In this document: positions 1-4,924 of the stretch, one piece after another
Position numbering within the stretch: the stretch's first letter is position 1
Layout of the letters: each line of letters opens with the position of its first letter
Source of the DNA: Bacillota bacterium
GTDB taxonomy: Bacteria; Bacillota_I; Bacilli_A; RFN20; CAG-826
DNA length: 6,466 bases
Direction: 5' to 3'
Assembly: GCA_003512585.1 (NCBI GenBank)
Contig: DOQE01000079.1
Span: 1-6,466, forward strand
Notes under the pieces: generated by a model
What the model saw: only the letters and a program-made list of their open reading frames with translations
What the model was told of the DNA's origin: nothing
Database searches by the model: none
Made by a program: the position numbers and the translations under genes

Positions 1-207
1 TTCTGCATCAAGAAGAAAATAGGAATTAAAACAAGTTATATCTTTTCCATACCAAAGCGGGTATTTATATAAAAAGGTAGAATTTAAAACTTTTAGCCCT
101 TTGCATTCTTTTAAAGGGGATTCTCCGTTTTGAAATAAGGAGGCATCGATTGTTTCATTAGTAGTTTTAAAAAGGCTTCGTTCGCCTTCAAAGGTTCCTT
201 TAATCAT
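1..207 (-). CDS. DUF3737-family protein, N-terminal part (cut by window edge)
   Basis: An open frame starting with ATG at 207-205 and running off the left edge gives 69 residues with no stop. The start of the protein carries blocks I recognise from the DUF3737 family: a FEGER motif near residues 6-10, DGESPLKE-like NGESPLKE at 27-34, and KYPLWYG at 48-54, followed by a short repeating pattern of the kind seen in beta-helix proteins. The function of the family is not known to me; a right-handed beta-helix fold is inference from the repeat style. The start lies inside the end of thiI, so the two frames overlap by 8 nt. An AAGG sequence at 220-217 sits 9 nt upstream of the ATG and is a plausible ribosome binding site. 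It appears to be the fourth gene of the ezrA-nifZ-thiI operon. The C-terminal part is outside the window. Confidence 0.82.
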   Translation of the reverse strand, partial: MIKGTFEGERSLFKTTNETIDASLFQNGESPLKECKGLKVLNSTFLYKYPLWYGKDITCFNSYFLLDAE

Positions 208-1375
208 CTTTTTTTGCCTTATCGGAAATATAAATCGTTTCTATGTTATTTATAGCGTCTTTTATTAAAGAGTCATAATCGAATTTTTCTTCAAATTTTA
301 AACATTCATCCAATCTAGGCTTTGTTTTTGGCTTTTTAGGTTTAAAAATCGTGCAGCAATCTTCATATGGCCTAATGGAAATATCGAAGGTATTTATCTT
401 TTTGGAAATATCGATGATAGATAATTTATCTAGGGTTGCCAATGGTCTTAATATAGGAAAATTAGTCACTTCATTTATTACTTTTACGGATTCAAGGGTT
501 TGAGAGGCAACTTGACCAATAGATTCCCCGGTTGCCAAGGCCAAACAGTTATTAGATTCTGCCACTTTAACGCCGATCCTGACCATCATTCTACGCATAA
601 TAGTAATGCAGTATGGCTCTGATACGTTTTTATAAATTTCTTCTTGTAGTTTTGTAAAAGGGACTATCTGAAGCTTTATATCACTTTGATATTCGTTTAG
701 TTTCTTTAATAAGTCTTTTAATTTATCAATGACCGCCATACTGGTATAGGGAGGAGAAGCAAAATGCAAACATTCTACTTTTATTCCTCTTCTAATTAAG
801 GAAAAAGCGGCAACGGGAGAATCAATCCCACCACTTAATAGCAAAGTAACCTTACCATTCATCCCAAGAGGATATCCGCCTAATCCAGGATAATTATGTA
901 AAGATAAATAAGCACCCTCTTGATTAAGCATTACCTTAAGTTTTCCCTCAGGATTATGCAAATCTACTTTTGACAGTTTAACATTTTTTAAAATATAATC
1001 ACCTAAAAGGCAATCTAGTTCATAATCGGATAAATTTAAGAATTCTTTTGCTTTATGAGCATCTACTTTAAAAGAAGAAATCCCTTCATCAAGTATCATT
1101 TCCAAGGCTTTTTCTTTAATGGAAACTAAATCAAGAGCGCATTTTTCAACTAAAGAAATTTTTTGGATACCTGAAATTTCTTGAAGAGTAGAAATTACTT
1201 CATCGATATTGTTTTTATGTAGATAAACATAAATGTGATCTCTAGTAGGCTTAGTTTCGACTTCATATTTTTTTAAAGCCCTTTTTACATTTACATTAAG
1301 GCAACGAATGAATTCCTTTCGATTGTTTCCTTTTGTAGAAAGTTCCCCGTAATGAATCATTAAATAGTTGTTCAT
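200..1375 (-). CDS. thiI: ThiI, tRNA 4-thiouridine (s4U8) sulfurtransferase, no rhodanese domain
   Basis: ThiI adenylates U8 of tRNA with ATP and replaces the oxygen with sulfur taken from a cysteine desulfurase; in some bacteria it also serves thiamine thiazole synthesis. This 391-residue cytosolic protein begins with the typical GELSTKGNNRKEF segment (10-22, N-terminal ferredoxin-like domain). A THUMP domain follows at roughly 60-165, then the PP-loop ATPase motif SGGIDS at 181-186. Further conserved pieces are the MRRMM segment (260-264) and ATGESIGQVASQT (281-293). A Cys pair, C340-C341, lies in EDCCTIFKP near the end and probably holds the conserved catalytic cysteine. There is no C-terminal rhodanese domain as in Escherichia coli ThiI (about 480 aa); the length matches Bacillus-type ThiI (about 400 aa). 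The start ATG overlaps the stop of the preceding desulfurase (ATGA), with AAGGAG 11 nt upstream. The protein contains no tryptophan. I am sure of the family; the thiamine role is unproven here. Confidence 0.96.
   Translation of the reverse strand: MNNYLMIHYGELSTKGNNRKEFIRCLNVNVKRALKKYEVETKPTRDHIYVYLHKNNIDEVISTLQEISGIQKISLVEKCALDLVSIKEKALEMILDEGISSFKVDAHKAKEFLNLSDYELDCLLGDYILKNVKLSKVDLHNPEGKLKVMLNQEGAYLSLHNYPGLGGYPLGMNGKVTLLLSGGIDSPVAAFSLIRRGIKVECLHFASPPYTSMAVIDKLKDLLKKLNEYQSDIKLQIVPFTKLQEEIYKNVSEPYCITIMRRMMVRIGVKVAESNNCLALATGESIGQVASQTLESVKVINEVTNFPILRPLATLDKLSIIDISKKINTFDISIRPYEDCCTIFKPKKPKTKPRLDECLKFEEKFDYDSLIKDAINNIETIYISDKAKKDD
217..220 (-). promoter_or_regulatory. Probable ribosome binding site of the DUF3737 gene
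   Basis: AAGG read on the minus strand, 9 nt before the ATG at 207. It lies inside the thiI coding sequence and supports the overlapping start. It is short, so the evidence is moderate. Confidence 0.45.
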
Positions 1376-2505
1376 ATGCTTTTAGTCTCCTTAAGAAGGG
1401 ATTTTAATTCGAATATAAATGTATCGATTTCTTCTTTTGTGGTAAAAAAGGAAATAGATATTCTAATTGGATTATGAGCAAGCCTTTCGCTTTTCCCCAT
1501 AGAGAGCAAAACATAAGAAGAAGGCTCACCTTTTGAAGAGCAAGCCGAAACACTAGAAACGCAGATCTTTTTATTGCTTAGTCCTTCAACAACAACCGAA
1601 GCTTTATTTTCTAGCAAAGAAATAGAAGTTAAAAAAGGAGATGAATTAGATGGTGAATTAATAACAATTGAAGGGATTTCTTCTAATTTTTCAATTAGAT
1701 ACGAATGAATCGATTCAACGTAGCTTTTTCTTTCTTTTAGATAATTAAAAGTTACTTTTATGGCTTCAAATAAGCAAGCATCGCTAGCGACATCGCTAGT
1801 TCCACTACGCAACGAAAATTCTTGTTCGCCCCCACTAATAAGTGGAATGAATTGAATTTTTTTCTTATAGATTAAGGCCCCCGACCCTTTTAACCCCCCT
1901 ATTTTATGAGCGGAAAAAGAAAACAAATCAAAAATAGAATAATCCAAATCAATTTTTCCTATGGCTTGTGTTAAGTCGGAATGAAAGAAACATTTCGGGT
2001 ATTCTTTGACAATTTTAGCAATTTCTTGTAAAGGAGAAATCGCACCGGTGCCATTATTTACCCCCATAACAGAAACTAGAATCGTATCTTTATCTATTGC
2101 CTTTTTTAAATCTTCTAAGTTAATAACGCCATCTTGATTTAATTTTAAATAAACAATATCAAAGCCGAATAAATCATGCAATTGGCGCAAAGGGTTTAAA
2201 ATGCTTGGATGTTCGCCTTCGCTAGTAATGATTTTCTTTCCTCTATTTTGATATTTTAAGGCCAATCCTTTTAAAGCCAAATTATTGGCTTCGGTTGCCC
2301 CTGAAGTAAAAATAAGGTTGTCTTCTTTGTCTACTTTTAAAATAGATAAAATGGAATTCCTTGCCTCTTCTAGTATTTTTTTGCTTTCATAGCCATAAAA
2401 ATGAAGAGAAGATGGATTGCCAAAATTATTCTTTGATATTTCTTTAAAAAGAGAGAGCACAGATTCAAAAGGAGCGCCTGTAGCGCAATAATCTAAATAA
2501 ATCAT
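1372..2505 (-). CDS. nifZ: Cysteine desulfurase (NifS/IscS family, NifZ-like partner of ThiI)
   Basis: This PLP enzyme takes sulfur from L-cysteine, leaves alanine, and carries the sulfur as a persulfide on its own cysteine. The 377-residue protein shows the class V aminotransferase pattern: NPSSLHFYG (30-38), TSGATEANN (67-75), His99 in SEGEHPSIL, SDLTQAIGK (176-184, with D177 and Q180 expected to contact PLP), and SFSAHK with the PLP lysine at K201. GGEQEFSLRSGTSD follows (225-238), and the sulfur-carrying cysteine is expected at C322 in SACSSKGEPSS. The N-terminus reads LDYCATGAP instead of the more usual LDNAATTP, and NNGTG (150-154) replaces the common NNE-x-G. It lies 6 nt after ezrA and overlaps thiI by 4 nt. 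Bacillus subtilis has a dedicated desulfurase, NifZ, in the same position that feeds ThiI, so the same role is inferred here. A general Fe-S cluster role (IscS/SufS) cannot be excluded. The symbol follows B. subtilis and is unrelated to nitrogen-fixation nifZ. Confidence 0.93.
   Translation of the reverse strand: MIYLDYCATGAPFESVLSLFKEISKNNFGNPSSLHFYGYESKKILEEARNSILSILKVDKEDNLIFTSGATEANNLALKGLALKYQNRGKKIITSEGEHPSILNPLRQLHDLFGFDIVYLKLNQDGVINLEDLKKAIDKDTILVSVMGVNNGTGAISPLQEIAKIVKEYPKCFFHSDLTQAIGKIDLDYSIFDLFSFSAHKIGGLKGSGALIYKKKIQFIPLISGGEQEFSLRSGTSDVASDACLFEAIKVTFNYLKERKSYVESIHSYLIEKLEEIPSIVINSPSNSSPFLTSISLLENKASVVVEGLSNKKICVSSVSACSSKGEPSSYVLLSMGKSERLAHNPIRISISFFTTKEEIDTFIFELKSLLKETKSI
1387..1392 (-). 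promoter_or_regulatory. Ribosome binding site of thiI
   Basis: AAGGAG on the minus strand, 11 nt before the thiI ATG and inside the end of the desulfurase gene. It supports the chosen thiI start and coupled translation. Confidence 0.7.
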
Positions 2506-2511
2506 ATATAC

Positions 2512-4224
2512 TTACTCTCCGGCCACTCTTTTAAGCGTGGCATTAATTTCATCGTAAGCTTTCTTGAATTCGCTTGAAAAATAATATGACTCTGCCTGTT
2601 TTAAAGCTACATCAACCTCTCCTAAATGCCTTCTATCTCTATTAGCATAAAGAATAGAGGCGTTAGTAAGAAGCATTTGCTCATAATCCTTTTTTATGGA
2701 ATCACTAACTTCTTCGCCCAAAGAAGATAATTCATTTTCCAATTCATTAACTTTTCTAACATCTATTGGCAAAGATTGAAGCCTATCATAAATTGCATCA
2801 AGAAGAGAATAACACCTCTCTATTTTTGGACTATATTTAGAATAAGAAGAATCTAAGGCAATTAAACGTAAGATATATTCATCATCTTTCATTTTTGAAT
2901 AGTAGGTAGAAACACTTCTAAAGGCAGATTCGGAATCGTTTTTCAAAGACATTAAATAACGGTCAAAATCATCAATTGCTTGATTGGTGGAATTGCTTTC
3001 TTCCTTTAGTAAATTCATTTTCTCTACCAATAGACTATATGGTTGTCTTGTACTTGAATGAATGAATGTGTCTAGGCTTCTTTTTGTCGCCCCGGCTTTA
3101 TTGACTAAATTTTTAATCATGTCAATCTTTGCATTTTCTTCATCTGAAATTACATAGATGCGTTTTACATCAGGAATTAAATTGCATAGACGAATATATT
3201 TTTTATCGATGGATGTGGCGTTTGAATAAACACTATCGCACTCATTTTCGAAAGAAACCCTAGCTTCTTTTTCTTTTTCGAAAGCATCAAAATATTCATC
3301 GATTTGAGCCAATATGCCATCAAGCTTGCCACTGACGCCGTCTAATTCGAATTTTTGAACCGAATTAGTCAAAATCGCCAATTCTCTTTTCATGTCCTCT
3401 ACATTCCCTTTGACCATTAAATGATGGAGAGGGTAGCCTGCAGAAATCATTTCTTCATATTTATTTTCTAAAGAAGATAGCTTATCGGGAATCACAGTTT
3501 GAATAGTAATGCAGATATTAGGCATTTCTTTTATTACGTTTCCAAGCTCTTTTAATATTTTAGAGATTTCTGGTAATTTTTCCTTAGCCTCATCATATTG
3601 GGCAGATTCGACATAGGATTCAAAATCCTTAAATCTATCGTCAAGTTTAGAAAAAACAGTTTCAAAACTAGAAGAAACCAAGGTTAAATCAGCTTGTTTT
3701 ACATAATAATCTTGTTTAATTTTCCTTAATTCTTCTTTTAATAGCAAGGATTGCTGACGGCATTCTTCTTCTGGTCTAATAACAGCTTGCAAATCAGAAT
3801 TTAATGAATTTACTTCATCGTCATAAGAATCGATTACTTCCTTTGCTTTTGGCAAAACAGCCTTAAGAGATTTAAAATCTCTATCGGAAAGCAAATCCTT
3901 AAGGTTATTTATTGCTGTTTGAGCACTTGAATCCCCTTTGTCGCGGATATCCTTAAACCTCTTATTGAAAGTCATGTGAGTATTCACATATAACAAATTC
4001 GTTAAAGAAATAATCTCGATTCTTTTTATATATTGAGAATCTTGTCCAAATAGCAAAGCATGGAGAAATTCAAATCTCCTTGATAGTTCCCTGACGGCCT
4101 TTTTATACCTTATGCCAGAGAAGAATAAAAAATAAATGCCAATGCCAAGTAGAACGGCTCCGCATATTGAGCCGATGATAATTCCTGCAATCGCGCCAGT
4201 TGAAAGTAAAAAATTTGTTCTCAT
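2512..4224 (-). CDS. ezrA: EzrA-like septation ring formation regulator
   Basis: EzrA is a membrane-anchored cell-division protein of Bacillota that binds FtsZ and limits Z-ring assembly away from midcell. The 570-residue product has the right length (B. subtilis EzrA is about 560). One hydrophobic, glycine-rich membrane segment lies at about 9-35, followed by a basic stretch (RYKK at 39-42), so the bulk should be cytoplasmic. The rest is almost entirely charged helical sequence, as in EzrA's spectrin-like bundles. The post-membrane block (HALLFGQDSQYIKRIEIIS, 55-73) and the C-terminal YYFSSEFKKAYDEINATLK (547-565) look EzrA-like. ANRDRR at 527-532 may correspond to the conserved 'QNR' patch, though it is only a partial match. 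Identity is otherwise low, as is usual for this family. The ATG at 4224 is the first in-frame start after an in-frame stop (4242-4240) and has no Shine-Dalgarno sequence before it. It is the first gene of the leftward operon. Confidence 0.85.
   Translation of the reverse strand: MRTNFLLSTGAIAGIIIGSICGAVLLGIGIYFLFFSGIRYKKAVRELSRRFEFLHALLFGQDSQYIKRIEIISLTNLLYVNTHMTFNKRFKDIRDKGDSSAQTAINNLKDLLSDRDFKSLKAVLPKAKEVIDSYDDEVNSLNSDLQAVIRPEEECRQQSLLLKEELRKIKQDYYVKQADLTLVSSSFETVFSKLDDRFKDFESYVESAQYDEAKEKLPEISKILKELGNVIKEMPNICITIQTVIPDKLSSLENKYEEMISAGYPLHHLMVKGNVEDMKRELAILTNSVQKFELDGVSGKLDGILAQIDEYFDAFEKEKEARVSFENECDSVYSNATSIDKKYIRLCNLIPDVKRIYVISDEENAKIDMIKNLVNKAGATKRSLDTFIHSSTRQPYSLLVEKMNLLKEESNSTNQAIDDFDRYLMSLKNDSESAFRSVSTYYSKMKDDEYILRLIALDSSYSKYSPKIERCYSLLDAIYDRLQSLPIDVRKVNELENELSSLGEEVSDSIKKDYEQMLLTNASILYANRDRRHLGEVDVALKQAESYYFSSEFKKAYDEINATLKRVAGE
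2515..2520 (-). promoter_or_regulatory. Ribosome binding site of the nifZ-like gene
   Basis: GGAGAG on the minus strand, 9 nt before the ATG at 2505. It overlaps the last codons of ezrA, ending next to its stop codon, which suggests that translation of the two genes is coupled. Confidence 0.7.
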
Positions 4225-4240
4225 ATGATATATATCATAT
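4223..4240. repeat. Perfect 18-bp palindrome over the ezrA start
   Basis: ATATGATATATATCATAT is its own reverse complement over all 18 bases; the next pair outward (C/C) does not match. It includes two bases of the ezrA start codon and most of a -10-like hexamer. It could be an operator for a dimeric repressor or a weak RNA hairpin. Chance is possible because the sequence is almost pure A/T. Confidence 0.6.
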
Positions 4241-4242
4241 CA
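4234..4242 (-). promoter_or_regulatory. Candidate extended -10 promoter of the ezrA operon
   Basis: TGATATGAT on the minus strand fits the extended -10 pattern TG-n-TATAAT with one mismatch. Nine nt separate it from the ezrA ATG, so a start of transcription about 7 nt downstream would give a message with almost no leader. No good -35 is present, as is allowed for extended -10 promoters. The palindrome overlaps it. Confidence 0.4.
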
Positions 4243-4313
4243 CTAAGAGCAATATCTTATCGAGATGCAAAAATAAAAATTAAAAAAATGTAAAATGCTA
4301 GAAAAGAAGACAT

Positions 4314-4333
4314 CTATTTCCTATAGTAAATAG
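4314..4333. repeat. Short inverted repeat before the HAD gene
   Basis: CTATTT (4314-4319) and AAATAG (4328-4333) are inverted copies separated by 8 nt and end 3 nt before the ATG at 4337. The -10-like hexamer TATAGT lies mostly in the loop. It may be a small operator or chance. Confidence 0.3.
4323..4328 (+). promoter_or_regulatory. Candidate -10 element of the HAD-lipoprotein operon
   Basis: TATAGT matches the -10 consensus in five of six bases and lies 8 nt before the ATG at 4337, which would again predict a leaderless or nearly leaderless transcript. An alternative -10, TAAAAT at 4291-4296, would give a leader of roughly 35 nt. Neither has a good -35. Confidence 0.3.
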
Positions 4334-4336
4334 GCA

Positions 4337-4909
4337 ATGGAAAAAAGTATTACCTTTATAAGTGATTTCTTCGGTGTGATAGCAGGAGAAATGGCCCCCT
4401 TATTCTTCGCTAGGCATTTTAAAGAAAAGGGCAAAGAAATAAAAAATCATTATTTTGAAAAAACAGATTTAGGAATAATGACTTTTGAAGAGACATTAAA
4501 AAACATTTGCAATGATTATTCTTTTTCTTTAGAAGAGGTCAAAAAAGAGTTCGAATCATATATAAAAATCGATAACGAGGTTATTTCCATATTAAAAAAA
4601 GTAAAAGAAAAAGCTAATCTAGTTTTGCTAAGTAACGCCGGTGACCATATTGTTGAAGATATATTGAAACGTTTTGATATTAATGATTTATTCGATTATC
4701 AATTCATTTCGTATAGGTTTGGCATAGCTAAGCCGAATCCATTATTTTATCAATTGGCAAAAAATTCGACTCCCAAGGTCAATAAATTTTATATGTTAGA
4801 CGATAATCCTTCTAATTTAGAAAATTTGAATGAAATAGGCATCGAACCGATTTTATTTAAAAATAGCAAGCAGTTAAAAATCGATTTAATGGAAAGGGAT
4901 TTAATATAA
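4337..4909 (+). CDS. HAD-superfamily hydrolase (subfamily IA-like)
   Basis: A 190-residue cytosolic protein with the four HAD motifs in order. Motif I is ISDFFGV (8-14), with the expected nucleophile D10. Motif II is LLSNAGD (97-103), S99. Motif III is the lysine of GIAKPNP (K132 in 129-135). Motif IV is MLDDNPSN (153-160), D155/D156. A helical cap of about 70 residues lies between motifs I and II, as in subfamily IA enzymes. In phosphatases the residue two after the nucleophile is a second Asp acting as acid/base; here it is F12. Haloacid dehalogenases likewise have an aromatic residue there (D-x-Y-G), so phosphatase activity should not be assumed. The substrate is unknown. ATG 4337 leaves only nine residues before the nucleophile, normal for the family, but no useful Shine-Dalgarno precedes it. 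It is followed 15 nt later by a lipoprotein gene, probably in one operon. Confidence 0.88.
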   Translation: MEKSITFISDFFGVIAGEMAPLFFARHFKEKGKEIKNHYFEKTDLGIMTFEETLKNICNDYSFSLEEVKKEFESYIKIDNEVISILKKVKEKANLVLLSNAGDHIVEDILKRFDINDLFDYQFISYRFGIAKPNPLFYQLAKNSTPKVNKFYMLDDNPSNLENLNEIGIEPILFKNSKQLKIDLMERDLI

Positions 4910-4911
4910 AT

Positions 4912-4917
4912 AAAAGG
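4912..4917 (+). promoter_or_regulatory. Ribosome binding site of the lipoprotein gene
   Basis: AAAAGG lies 7 nt before the ATG at 4925, just after the HAD stop codon. It supports this start over the out-of-frame GTG at 4921. Confidence 0.6.
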
Positions 4918-4924
4918 TACGTGT

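Larger units (their letters stand above)
4225..4336. other. Divergent intergenic region between two operons
   Basis: A 112-nt spacer separates the leftward ezrA operon from the rightward HAD-lipoprotein pair and must hold the promoters for both, unless transcription enters from elsewhere. Its middle (about 4268-4296) is a run of short A-tracts on the plus strand (A5, A5, A7, A4), which may act as an UP-like or bent element. No clear TTGACA-like -35 hexamer at 16-18 nt from either -10 candidate was found. There is no small ORF or tRNA in it. Confidence 0.7.

Noticed and set aside
1372..1374. Possible use of TGA as tryptophan (Mycoplasma-type code), since the genome is AT-rich and the desulfurase ends in TGA
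   Set aside because: Tryptophans in the DUF3737 and lipoprotein products are TGG, no conserved Trp position falls on TGA, and the desulfurase ends naturally at this TGA.
4254..4266. ATCT-N5-AGAT mini inverted repeat in the intergenic region
   Set aside because: The stem is only 4 bp and does not extend; expected by chance in such AT-rich DNA.
4268..4296. A-rich/T-rich stretch as an intrinsic terminator
   Set aside because: No GC-rich hairpin precedes it on either strand, and both flanking genes point away from it.
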